NCBI GenBank assembly: GCA_004297865.1
Contig: SCSO01000106.1
Coordinates: 1 to 9,576 of the forward strand
Origin: Legionella sp.
Lineage (GTDB): Bacteria; Pseudomonadota; Gammaproteobacteria; Legionellales; Legionellaceae
Direction: 5' to 3'
DNA length: 9,576 nt
Shown: positions 1 to 6,247 of the stretch, in pieces
How positions within the stretch are numbered: the first letter of the stretch is position 1
Layout of the letters: each line of letters begins with the position of its first letter
Notes under the pieces: model-generated
What the model saw: the letters and a program-made list of their open reading frames with translations, nothing else
Database searches by the model: none
What the model was told of the DNA's origin: nothing
Program-made: the position numbers and the translations under genes

Positions 1-1188
1 CGCTTAGGCGATACCACCCAATTGCTGCCTATCTATCAACAATTAGGTCAGACCTTGCATGCGCATTATCAAGGTTGGCAAGCTGCTGTTTTAACATCTA
101 GCCCCCTTTTAGCAAAAGCCATAGGGCTGCGTGCTAATAAGCAATACACCATTTATAACGGCGCAATTGAATGTAAATTGTATTGTTTAAATATACAGGC
201 AGAAAATGAATTAAAAAACGATATGGGAAGTACTTTATCAGCTAATGCCCAAATGTTATTCAATCGTTTGGAAAAGAATTTCACCCATTTGAAAAAGTGG
301 GCTAAATTAAATGAAGTGTCTTGTTATCGCGTCTATGATGCTGATCTACCAGAATATGCTTATGCAATCGATTTGTATAATGACTATGCCGTCTTACAAG
401 AATATGCGGCACCGGCCAGTATTCCAACTCATAAGGCGGAAAAACGAAGTTTGGAAGTGCTGCAAGTGGTTCCCAAAGCATTAAATTTGCCAGTGGATCA
501 TCTGGTGGTTAAACAACGCAAACAACAAAAAGGTAAGCAACAATATCAAAAAATGGCAGGTACGCAACACGGAATGGTTGTCACTGAAGGTAAAGCCAAA
601 TTTAAGGTAAATCTTTTTGATTATTTAGATACGGGTTTGTTTTTAGATCATCGTTTATTACGTCTGAGTTTTGCTTCTTTAACACCGGGAACTCGTTTCT
701 TAAATTGTTTTTGTTATACCGCCAGCGCCAGTGTGCATGCGGCTTTAGCAGGTGCTTTAACGACTAATGTCGATCTTTCTAATACTTATTTAGCCTGGGC
801 AGAAGATAATTTTCGTTTGAATCAATTGCCATTGAACCGCCATCAGTTTATTCAATACGATTGTTTAGAATGGCTTAGAATTACCAAAGATCGCTTCGAT
901 GTGATTTTTTTAGATCCGCCCAGCTTTTCTAATTCAAAACGTATGGAAAGCACTTTGGATGTGCAACGCGATCATCGTTTATTAATCACTAGTGCTATGC
1001 GACTTTTAAATCCGGACGGAGTATTGTATTTTTCCACGAATTTTCGTCAGTTTAAAATGGATGCAGATTTATTAGAAAAATATGCAGTGCAAGATATTAG
1101 TGGGCAAACCATTGATCAGGATTTTAAACGAAATACTAAAATTCATTATTGTTTTAAAATGATGATGAAACATTTCGCTAAAGAATAG
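1..1188 (+). CDS. rlmKL: 23S rRNA methyltransferase RlmKL, C-terminal part (5' truncated by window edge)
   Basis: The fused enzyme makes m2G2445 (RlmL half) and m7G2069 (RlmK half) in 23S rRNA. The reading frame is open from base 1 (R-L-G-D-T-T-Q...), so the gene starts upstream; 395 codons of a protein usually near 700 residues are present. Visible residues 1 to about 65 match the end of the RlmL domain (GLRANKQYTIYNG). The stretch CYRVYDADLPEYAYAIDLY near residue 112 and the block YLDTGLFLDHR (about 209-219) are typical of the RlmK half. The Rossmann methyltransferase core follows: motif I FLNCFCYTASASVHAALAGA, acidic D258 at the end of beta-2, and catalytic-type motif DPPSFSNSKRM (305-315). 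Motif I has Ala at codon 241 where the E. coli sequence (recalled) has Gly in YTGSATVHAG. Family assignment is certain; activity of the RlmK half is less so. Confidence 0.95.
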   Translation, partial: RLGDTTQLLPIYQQLGQTLHAHYQGWQAAVLTSSPLLAKAIGLRANKQYTIYNGAIECKLYCLNIQAENELKNDMGSTLSANAQMLFNRLEKNFTHLKKWAKLNEVSCYRVYDADLPEYAYAIDLYNDYAVLQEYAAPASIPTHKAEKRSLEVLQVVPKALNLPVDHLVVKQRKQQKGKQQYQKMAGTQHGMVVTEGKAKFKVNLFDYLDTGLFLDHRLLRLSFASLTPGTRFLNCFCYTASASVHAALAGALTTNVDLSNTYLAWAEDNFRLNQLPLNRHQFIQYDCLEWLRITKDRFDVIFLDPPSFSNSKRMESTLDVQRDHRLLITSAMRLLNPDGVLYFSTNFRQFKMDADLLEKYAVQDISGQTIDQDFKRNTKIHYCFKMMMKHFAKE

Positions 1189-1211
1189 GGATGCTTACTG
1201 AAAAGCATCCC
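1188..1211. terminator. GGGATGC hairpin after rlmKL, probable bidirectional terminator
   Basis: A perfect 9-bp stem, GGGATGCTT (1188-1196) pairing with AAGCATCCC (1203-1211), has a 6-nt loop. Its first base is the last base of the rlmKL stop codon. It sits between two convergent genes. The plus-strand tail is only weakly T-rich (ATGTTTG); the minus-strand tail TATTCTTTA is somewhat better. A similar hairpin of the same length follows the amino acid permease at 4496-4519. Confidence 0.55.
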
Positions 1212-1225
1212 ATGTTTGAACGTAT

Positions 1226-1771
1226 TTATTCGTGAGACTTGTGCTTTTTGGGTGCTTTTTCTTCGACAACGATAGTCGCAGTGGGGCCATAGATTTGTTC
1301 TTTTAAAGGCAGCATCAAGCCGGCCATAAATAAAACTTCTGCAGTTAAATACAAGGGCGCAATCAGTGCTTGGCAGAGGTTATCCATTAATGCAGGTTTT
1401 CTACCTTCTATGTAATGGCCATATAATTGTAATCCCCAACCGGCCACAAAGGTGATAATAAAGGCCCAAATACCTAGCTTAGTGGGGCCTGCATGATTAA
1501 ACATACTGGCTATCCACAGTAAAATGAGCAGAATAGGGGTTAATGCTAAACTAAGTTGCCAATTAAGCCGAAAATAGTAGACTAAAAGTACTAGGGTTGC
1601 CAAAAACGCCAGATTGGTTGAAAAAACACCAGGAAGAATAATCTTAAGAAAACCTAAAAAAATCATTAAGGACAGGATGATTAAAGGCACACCAGCCAGA
1701 TGGGTATAACGAGTTATCGGATTTTGATGATATCCTGCATAAAATTGTGCCTGTTCAACAAATGATTTCAT
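1226..1771 (-). CDS. DUF962 / Mpo1-like integral membrane protein
   Basis: This 181-residue polytopic membrane protein carries both signatures of the DUF962 (YGL010w/Mpo1) family. One is an N-terminal YAGYHQNPITRYTHLAGVP block (residues 11-29, with H15 and H24). The other is GHYIEGRKPAL (118-128, with H119 and E122). In yeast, Mpo1 is an iron-dependent dioxygenase that shortens 2-hydroxy fatty acids in the ER. The bacterial members are uncharacterised, so a fatty-acid oxidation role is inference. About four hydrophobic segments lie at roughly 28-47, 53-67, 73-90 and 100-117, with a further one near 133-155; the tail is Lys/His-rich (EKAPKKHKSHE) and probably cytoplasmic. The ATG start is preceded by AGGGA about 8 nt upstream. 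The gene converges on rlmKL, with a shared hairpin between them. Confidence 0.85.
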   Translation of the reverse strand: MKSFVEQAQFYAGYHQNPITRYTHLAGVPLIILSLMIFLGFLKIILPGVFSTNLAFLATLVLLVYYFRLNWQLSLALTPILLILLWIASMFNHAGPTKLGIWAFIITFVAGWGLQLYGHYIEGRKPALMDNLCQALIAPLYLTAEVLFMAGLMLPLKEQIYGPTATIVVEEKAPKKHKSHE

Positions 1772-1781
1772 TTTAATATCC

Positions 1782-1811
1782 CTATGTAAGAGTCCTTACA
1801 AAAACATAGCA
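1782..1811 (-). promoter_or_regulatory. Candidate extended -10 promoter overlapped by inverted repeats, upstream of the DUF962 gene
   Basis: On the minus strand, TGC followed by TATGTT (plus positions 1803-1811) fits an extended -10 element, about 32 nt before the ATG at 1771. No good -35 is visible. Two nested inverted repeats overlap it: CTATGT (1782-1787) with ACATAG (1804-1809), and TGTAAG (1785-1790) with CTTACA (1795-1800). They could be a repressor site or a 5' UTR hairpin. Assigned from pattern only. Confidence 0.3.
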
Positions 1812-1851
1812 CATTTGGTGGAATATTGCATAGACGGAGGGGGCGGTCTTC

Positions 1852-1877
1852 TTTCGAGCCCGAACCCGGGCTCGAAA
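1852..1877. repeat. Strong GC-rich hairpin just after the small secreted-protein gene
   Basis: TTTCGAGCCCG (1852-1862) pairs perfectly with CGGGCTCGAAA (1867-1877) around an AACC loop: 11 bp, extendable by a U-G and a U-A pair on the minus-strand RNA. It begins 6 nt past the stop codon of the minus-strand gene, so it could block RNA decay or end transcription. Neither strand has a T-run after the stem (the minus strand continues GAAGACC), so it is not a standard intrinsic terminator. The neighbouring GGAGGGGGCGG (1836-1846) makes this the most GC-rich spot in an AT-rich neighbourhood. Confidence 0.5.
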
Positions 1878-1883
1878 AATGGA

Positions 1884-2303
1884 TTAACGACCTTGACGAA
1901 GGATGCGAGTCATCTTCGATGGAGAAAGAGCGGCTTCTGGATGAACGGCATAAACACCAAGTTCTGCATTGCCAGAATTATATTCACAAACGATATCACC
2001 TTCTTCATCTGTTTCAGGTGTAGCGGTACCTGATAAAGTGGCAAGTACTTTATTCCCTTCTGTAATAGCATTTTCGGTTGAGTCAGCACGAATAGGACCC
2101 ATTAAAAAAAACCAGTTAGTTTCTGTGTCATAATTGCTCATGCTGTAATCAAGATACAAGCCTTCGTAAATTTCTTCAGCATAAGTAAGTCCTTCCGCTT
2201 TAATAGAGGCTAAACTAGGGCATTGCATCGGTTTAGCAGCAAAAGCCACGCCGGTAAAAATTATAGCGCTCATTAAAGTAGCCAATTTAGATTTAAACAT
2301 CAT
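1884..2303 (-). CDS. Small secreted protein, DUF4949-like (Legionella-type), function unknown
   Basis: A 139-residue protein with a clear Sec signal peptide: MMFKSK, a hydrophobic core, then VAFA before AKPMQC. The frame extends upstream to a GTG at 2321, but AAGGAG (plus 2311-2316) lies 7 nt before the ATG at 2303 and falls inside that longer version, so 2303 is the better start. The mature part is about 117 residues, acidic, with exactly two cysteines (positions 28 and 106 in this numbering) that could form a periplasmic disulfide. The layout CPSLASIKAEGL, then NWFFLMGPIRADSTENAITEGNKVLATLSG, then CEY, resembles what I recall of the DUF4949 family found mainly in Legionella; that link is from memory. 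No enzymatic motif is visible. It lies downstream of pagP, 80 bp away, with a possible terminator between them. Confidence 0.7.
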   Translation of the reverse strand: MMFKSKLATLMSAIIFTGVAFAAKPMQCPSLASIKAEGLTYAEEIYEGLYLDYSMSNYDTETNWFFLMGPIRADSTENAITEGNKVLATLSGTATPETDEEGDIVCEYNSGNAELGVYAVHPEAALSPSKMTRILRQGR

Positions 2304-2349
2304 GTTACAACTCCTTGACACCGTTAGTTAAAAATCTTAGAGAGACTAG

Positions 2350-2385
2350 CAAGAGAAAAAGCACTATGCAACTTTTTTGCAGCTT
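2350..2385 (-). terminator. Possible weak intrinsic terminator after pagP
   Basis: Read on the minus strand, the end of the pagP stop codon leads into AAGC-TGCAA-AAAAG-TTGCA-TAGT-GCTT followed by TTTCTCTT. The inner stem TGCAA/TTGCA is 5 bp and the outer AAGC/GCTT is 4 bp, with a 4-nt bulge. The T-rich tail is right but the stem is weak, so read-through into the downstream secreted-protein gene is plausible. Confidence 0.3.
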
Positions 2386-2956
2386 AAAAAGTATATTTAC
2401 CAACTATATATAAGACGTTACCCGCACCGACCGCACCAGGAATATAGGTTAAGCCAATAGTTGTCTTTTTAAAGGTAATCAGTGCAGCGGGTAGTGCGCC
2501 AATAAAAGGTATGCCATTAAGAATATCCGGTCGTGAAGTGATTAAAACAGTGCCACCTAAACCTATACTAAAATCGTGAGGAAAGTGCGCGGTTATAAAA
2601 TAAGAGTAATTGACTACTGGTTCAATATTTTTATGCGAATCTAGAAAAGCGAAAGCGGCTATTGCATGAAAATTACCATGCTCATCTAAGTAGCCTTTAC
2701 CGAAACCACCACCCCAAGCTAATTCGTTATAGGTTTTAATCCTTTCAGGAGTATAGGTATAGCGATTATGCCAAGCATAGCCGGAAAGATATAATTCATT
2801 TTTTCCTTCAGTCCAAATGCGATGCAGGTGTTGACAGGCCGGTTTAAGAAAAGCAACCCATTTGGAGCAGGCCTGTGGATCTTGATCGGCAAACGCTCGG
2901 GTGGGAAGAAAAAAGACCAAACTTAACATTAAGAGGTAAAAATATTTTTTACACAT
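2384..2956 (-). CDS. pagP: PagP, lipid A palmitoyltransferase (Rcp-like), outer membrane
   Basis: PagP moves a palmitoyl chain from outer-membrane phospholipid to lipid A, giving resistance to cationic peptides; the Legionella homologue is Rcp. The 190-residue protein has a signal peptide cleaved about AFA|DQD (23/24), an amphipathic N-terminal helix (about 28-50), then an eight-strand barrel ending in aromatic F190. The signature AWHNRYTY...YNELAWGGGFGKGYLDEHGNFH and AFLDSHKNIEP align without gaps to E. coli PagP as I recall it. The catalytic His, Asp and Ser are H63, D106 and S107. Two oddities: S118 sits where E. coli has Gly88, the floor of the acyl-chain ruler, and the mature N-terminus is about 7 residues longer with two cysteines (C30, C41) absent from E. 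coli PagP. No strong Shine-Dalgarno is visible before the ATG. Confidence 0.93.
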   Translation of the reverse strand: MCKKYFYLLMLSLVFFLPTRAFADQDPQACSKWVAFLKPACQHLHRIWTEGKNELYLSGYAWHNRYTYTPERIKTYNELAWGGGFGKGYLDEHGNFHAIAAFAFLDSHKNIEPVVNYSYFITAHFPHDFSIGLGGTVLITSRPDILNGIPFIGALPAALITFKKTTIGLTYIPGAVGAGNVLYIVGKYTF

Positions 2957-3095
2957 AATGGGGGTTTCGCCTTTTCTTATTTTAATGATAGAGTTTAAGG
3001 GTACAGTTTTCGTTTTTTTGGTTTAAACCGGATTTGCTATTAGTCGCATCATGATGCGAAGTAATAAACGAATCATAAAATGAAGGCATCATATC
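2957..3095. promoter_or_regulatory. Divergent spacer between pagP and the amino acid permease
   Basis: These 139 bp must hold both divergent promoters. The region is AT-rich, with a poly-T run at 3013-3019 and GGTTTAAACC (3020-3029, a 10-bp palindrome). Minus-strand TATCAT and TAAAAT sequences (about 2978-2990) are possible pagP -10 elements. I could not assign a convincing -35/-10 pair for either gene. No clean PhoP or PmrA box was found. Confidence 0.5.
3044..3059. promoter_or_regulatory. Perfect 16-bp palindrome, candidate operator
   Basis: TCGCATCA followed by its exact reverse complement TGATGCGA forms an uninterrupted palindrome in the divergent spacer, 36 bp before the permease ATG. 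GCATCAT recurs at 3086-3092, just before the start codon. Uninterrupted dyads of this size are typical of dimeric repressor sites. The regulator is unknown. Confidence 0.45.
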
Positions 3096-4487
3096 ATGGA
3101 CCTCTTTCGCAAAAAAGATATCTCTAACTCAGCGGATACCGAATCTCACCTAGCCAAATGCCTCACTGCTTTCGATTTAACTCTCTTAGGAATTGGAGCT
3201 ATTATTGGCGCGGGTATTTTTATCTTAACAGGAATTGTTGCAGCAACACATAGTGGACCTGCAGTTGTTCTATCCTACATTGTGGCGGGTTTCGCCTGCA
3301 CCTTTGCTGCATTATCTTATGCGGAGCTCGCCGCATCTATTGGTGGTTGCGGTAGTGCCTATGGTTATGCTTACGCAGGTTTTGGTGAACTACTCGCGTG
3401 GATTGTGGGCTGGGATTTATTATTGGAATATTCTATTTCTGTGTCTGCAGTTTCGGTCGGGTGGAGTAGTTATGCCAATGATTTCTTAGCGGCTTTGCAT
3501 ATTCACATTTCTCCCCTTCTTTTACATGGTCCTGTGGATGGAGGTATTTTTAATTTACTCTCTTTTTCCATTATTGCTGCTTTGACGGGCTTACTAATAA
3601 TGGGGGTTAAATCCAGTACGCGGTTTAATAACATCATGGTTTTAATCAAGCTCAGTGTAATTTTAATTTTTATTACCATTGCGTTACGCGAAGTGCATTT
3701 AGAGAATTGGACTCCTTTTATGCCTTTTGGATGGGCTGGTGTCATGAAGGGTGCGTCCTTAATCTTTTTTGCTTACGTGGGTTTTGATGCCGTATCTACT
3801 GCTGCCGAAGAAGCTATCAATCCGCAACGTGATTTACCTATAGGCATTATCGGTTCTTTACTCATCTGTACGGTGATCTATATTGTGGTTGCAGGATTGT
3901 TAACCGGTATTGCGCATTACAGTACCCTAAATGTTGCTTCTCCCATTAGTCATTCATTATTAGTTCTGGGTTATCGCCTAGCAGCAGGCTTGGTGGGTGT
4001 TGGCGCGATTGCCGGATTGACGACAGTGATGTTGGTTTTATTCTATGGATTGACTCGCGTCTTTTTAGCAATGGCTCGTGATGGTTTGTTACCGAAAGTC
4101 TTTGCGAAAACCCATGAAAAAACTCATACACCTGTGCGCATTATTCTGCTTTGCGGTACTTTAATGGCGTCACTTTCTGCCATGATACCTATTAGCGATT
4201 TAGCAGAATTAGTTAACATTGGTACTTTGTTTGCCTTTATCATTGTATGCTCTGGTGTATTGTACTTACGCTACAAACACCCTGAAATGCCACGTCCTTT
4301 TAAAACACCAGGCCTACCTTTAGTTCCTGTTTTGGGAATAATCAGTTGCCTCTATTTAATCATTAATCTTCCAGCTATCACCATGATCCGTTTTGCAGTG
4401 TGGATGGTTATTGGTTTGGTGATCTATTTCGTTTTTAGTCGGACGAATAGTGCCTTAGAAGTAACAAGAGAATGCACTGCTGAATAA
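3096..4487 (+). CDS. APC-superfamily amino acid permease (CAT/YfnA type)
   Basis: A 463-residue inner-membrane transporter of the amino acid-polyamine-organocation superfamily with about 12 hydrophobic segments, the full family length. TM1 contains GIGAIIGAGIF (32-42), the unwound glycine-rich segment that binds the substrate backbone. TM6 contains FFAYVGFDAVSTAAEEAINPQRDLPIGI (224-251), characteristic of the cationic amino acid transporter (CAT) branch. K185, in NNIMVLIKLSVIL of TM5, matches the lysine that replaces the Na2 sodium site in ApcT, so proton coupling is likely. Substrate cannot be read from sequence; arginine, lysine or small neutral amino acids are all possible. The ATG has GAAGG about 9 nt upstream. 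The gene stands alone, divergent from pagP and convergent with pit, and ends at a hairpin terminator. Confidence 0.9.
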   Translation: MDLFRKKDISNSADTESHLAKCLTAFDLTLLGIGAIIGAGIFILTGIVAATHSGPAVVLSYIVAGFACTFAALSYAELAASIGGCGSAYGYAYAGFGELLAWIVGWDLLLEYSISVSAVSVGWSSYANDFLAALHIHISPLLLHGPVDGGIFNLLSFSIIAALTGLLIMGVKSSTRFNNIMVLIKLSVILIFITIALREVHLENWTPFMPFGWAGVMKGASLIFFAYVGFDAVSTAAEEAINPQRDLPIGIIGSLLICTVIYIVVAGLLTGIAHYSTLNVASPISHSLLVLGYRLAAGLVGVGAIAGLTTVMLVLFYGLTRVFLAMARDGLLPKVFAKTHEKTHTPVRIILLCGTLMASLSAMIPISDLAELVNIGTLFAFIIVCSGVLYLRYKHPEMPRPFKTPGLPLVPVLGIISCLYLIINLPAITMIRFAVWMVIGLVIYFVFSRTNSALEVTRECTAE

Positions 4488-4495
4488 GGTATTTT

Positions 4496-4519
4496 GGGAT
4501 GCCTTGAAAGAGGCATCCC
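4496..4519 (+). terminator. GGGATGC hairpin terminator after the amino acid permease
   Basis: GGGATGCCT (4496-4504) pairs with AGGCATCCC (4511-4519) in a perfect 9-bp stem with a 6-nt loop, followed on the plus strand by TATCTTTTCT. It begins 8 nt after the permease stop codon and sits between convergent genes. The minus-strand side is followed by AAAATACC, so it serves the permease better than pit. It resembles the hairpin at 1188-1211. Confidence 0.7.
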
Positions 4520-4527
4520 TATCTTTT

Positions 4528-5517
4528 CTAGGTAATAAATAACATCAGAGCGCCAGAAACCATACCCGCTGCTGGGATGGTTAATAACCAAGATAAGAAT
4601 ATTCTACGCAGCACCTTCCAATGAGCACCGCCCACTCCATTCACTATACCCACCCCAGTAATTGCACCGGTTACAGTATGAGTGGTGGATACAGGAACTC
4701 CAAATTCTGTGGCCATGAAAATGGTAATGGCTGCTCCCGTTTCTGCGGCACAACCTTTCATGGTATTTAAATGGGTGATTTTAGTTCCCATGGTATGCAC
4801 AATGCGCCAACCGCCAGCAAGAGTTCCCAGACTGATCACCGCATGGCAAGAAATCACTACCCAAAAGGGGATATAAAAGGGACCGTCTATCCAAGAAGTT
4901 GAAAAAATAAGAATAGCAATGATCCCCATGGTTTTTTGCGCATCATTACCCCCATGAGTAAGACTGAGTAGCGCGGAAGAACCCAGTTGAAAGAATTTAA
5001 ACCAGTGATTTAATTGTTCTTCTTTTTTATTTTTTAATAAATGTTTTAGACAGTAAGTGATTAAGAAACCAATGCTTAAGCCCAGAATAGGAGAAAGAAA
5101 AATACCCACGGCAACTTTGTAAAAACCGGCTAATTTCAAAGAAGTCACCCCACCTTTGGCTATGGCCGCTCCAGCTAAGCCTCCAATCAAGGCGTGTGAG
5201 GAACTGGAAGGTAACCCATAATACCAAGTGACTAAATTCCAAAAAATAGCGCCTATTAATGCAGATAAAATAAAAGTAGCATCGACAAGGCTGGTATCAA
5301 TGAGTCCACTACCAATAGTTTTGGCCACCATTAAATTGAATACTAAAAACGCGATAAAATTAAAAAAGGCTGCCCATAACACTGCTTGGCGAGGTGTTAA
5401 AACCCCGGTAGTGACAATGGTCGCGATGGAATTGGCGGCGTCATGAAAGCCGTTGATAAAATCAAAAACATAGGCAATAAGTATTACAAAGAGAATAAAT
5501 AAAGTATTGTAATCCAT
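4528..5517 (-). CDS. pit: Low-affinity inorganic phosphate transporter, PiT family
   Basis: A 329-residue inner-membrane carrier that brings in phosphate, in bacteria normally as a metal-phosphate complex with protons. The length matches short bacterial PiT proteins and is below the roughly 500 residues of E. coli PitA. Both halves of the family's inverted repeat are visible: NGFHDAANSIATIV (22-35) with GLPSSSSHALIGG (101-113), and THGGNDAQKTMG (187-198) with VPVSTTHTVTGAI (274-286). A charged loop KNKKEEQLNHW (162-172) divides them. The ATG at 5517 has AAGGA 8 nt upstream. It starts 21 bp after coq7 on the same strand, so co-transcription is likely. No DUF47/PhoU-like gene, a common PiT partner, is next to it. 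Confidence 0.93.
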   Translation of the reverse strand: MDYNTLFILFVILIAYVFDFINGFHDAANSIATIVTTGVLTPRQAVLWAAFFNFIAFLVFNLMVAKTIGSGLIDTSLVDATFILSALIGAIFWNLVTWYYGLPSSSSHALIGGLAGAAIAKGGVTSLKLAGFYKVAVGIFLSPILGLSIGFLITYCLKHLLKNKKEEQLNHWFKFFQLGSSALLSLTHGGNDAQKTMGIIAILIFSTSWIDGPFYIPFWVVISCHAVISLGTLAGGWRIVHTMGTKITHLNTMKGCAAETGAAITIFMATEFGVPVSTTHTVTGAITGVGIVNGVGGAHWKVLRRIFLSWLLTIPAAGMVSGALMLFIT

Positions 5518-5538
5518 CCCTAGATTCCTTATTTATAT

Positions 5539-6180
5539 TTATAAGTAGTAACTGCTTTTTGTCATCAATTTAGAAATTAAACTCATTCCTTGCTTTAACA
5601 TAAACGGAAGCTCTTTGGCTCCTGATTCCATTGCTACAGTTGCATGATGTTCTTCATCGGCCTGCATTCTTTCTAAGATAGCAATTGTTTTTTTATCCTT
5701 TGAGGGTAAGGTAAGTCGATGTGATTGTAAATGTGCAGTCACTTGTCGTTCAGTTTCAGCAACGAACCCTAAACTCAGTGCATCACCGGCCAATCCTGCT
5801 AAAGCACCAATCAATAAGGAACCACCATACCATAAAGGGTTTAAGATACTTGGGCGACTGCCAAGCTCTGCTAGACGTTCTTCACACCAGGCTAGATGAT
5901 CAATTTCTTCGGCAGCTGCTTGAGCCATTTGTTGTTTAACATGGCTTAAATTCGCGGTTAATGCCTGTCCTTGATACAAGGCCTGAGCACAAACTTCTCC
6001 TGCATGATTGACTCGCATCAAGCCTGCTATGTGTTTTTTTTCGGAAGCAGTCAAAGAACCCTCTTGAATGTGCTGCGCCGGTGAGGCTCGATTACTCATG
6101 CGCTTTTTAGGCGGGATAAGAGTCCGCAGAGAATTATCAAATTCTACAATGAGAGTATCAAAAAAACTTTTTGTAGGCAT
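5539..6180 (-). CDS. coq7: Coq7-type ubiquinone biosynthesis hydroxylase (2-polyprenyl-3-methyl-6-methoxy-1,4-benzoquinone monooxygenase)
   Basis: Coq7 is a membrane-associated di-iron enzyme that adds the C6 hydroxyl late in ubiquinone synthesis; some gammaproteobacteria use it where E. coli uses the flavoprotein UbiF. The 213-residue protein keeps the ferritin-like four-helix ligand set: E62 in NHAGEVCAQALYQGQ, E92-x-x-H95 in EEIDHLAW, E142 or E144 in VAETERQVTAHL, and E176-x-x-H179 in DEEHHATVAM. The central hydrophobic stretch GGSLLIGALAGLAGDALSLGF (119-139) is the usual membrane-facing part. The N-terminus SFFDTLIVEFDNSLRTLIP matches that of Pseudomonas-type Coq7 (recalled), which supports the ATG at 6180 although no clear Shine-Dalgarno precedes it. 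It leads a probable two-gene unit with pit. Confidence 0.93.
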   Translation of the reverse strand: MPTKSFFDTLIVEFDNSLRTLIPPKKRMSNRASPAQHIQEGSLTASEKKHIAGLMRVNHAGEVCAQALYQGQALTANLSHVKQQMAQAAAEEIDHLAWCEERLAELGSRPSILNPLWYGGSLLIGALAGLAGDALSLGFVAETERQVTAHLQSHRLTLPSKDKKTIAILERMQADEEHHATVAMESGAKELPFMLKQGMSLISKLMTKSSYYL

Positions 6181-6216
6181 ACAAGCTTATGGAGGTTTGG
6201 ATAGGTTTATCTTAAC

Positions 6217-6245
6217 TTGATTTAATGCTGGTTAGAAGTGATTAT
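6217..6245 (+). promoter_or_regulatory. Candidate sigma-70 promoter for the saccharopine-dehydrogenase-like gene
   Basis: TTGATT (6217-6222), a 17-bp spacer, and GATTAT (6240-6245) give 4 of 6 consensus matches at each box. The expected start of transcription, near 6252, falls inside the 20-bp palindrome at 6248-6267. Pattern match only. Confidence 0.28.
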
Positions 6246-6247
6246 GT

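Noticed and set aside
22..24. TTG as the start of the first gene
   Set aside because: The frame is open to base 1 and the upstream residues RLGDTTQ continue the RlmL domain; the gene is cut by the window edge and does not start here.
1852..1877. Intrinsic terminator at the GC-rich hairpin
   Set aside because: The stem is strong but has no T-run after it on either strand; listed as a repeat/hairpin instead.
1815..2033. Two plus-strand open frames over 1815-2033
   Set aside because: They lie largely opposite the minus-strand secreted-protein gene, run through the GC-rich hairpin, and show no family features or ribosome site.
2304..2321. GTG start at 2321 for the secreted protein (adds MSRSCN)
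   Set aside because: A strong AAGGAG lies inside this extension, 7 nt before the ATG at 2303, and the shorter form has a normal signal peptide.
2957..3029. PhoP or PmrA box upstream of pagP
   Set aside because: GGTTTA occurs once only, and the CTTAA/ATTAA pair is 13 bp apart instead of one helical turn; neither fits the known box spacing.
3503..3745. Minus-strand open frame inside the amino acid permease, and similar ones at 3946-4131 and 6547-6905
   Set aside because: They are shadows opposite strongly recognisable genes, have no family features, and their composition follows the overlying codons.
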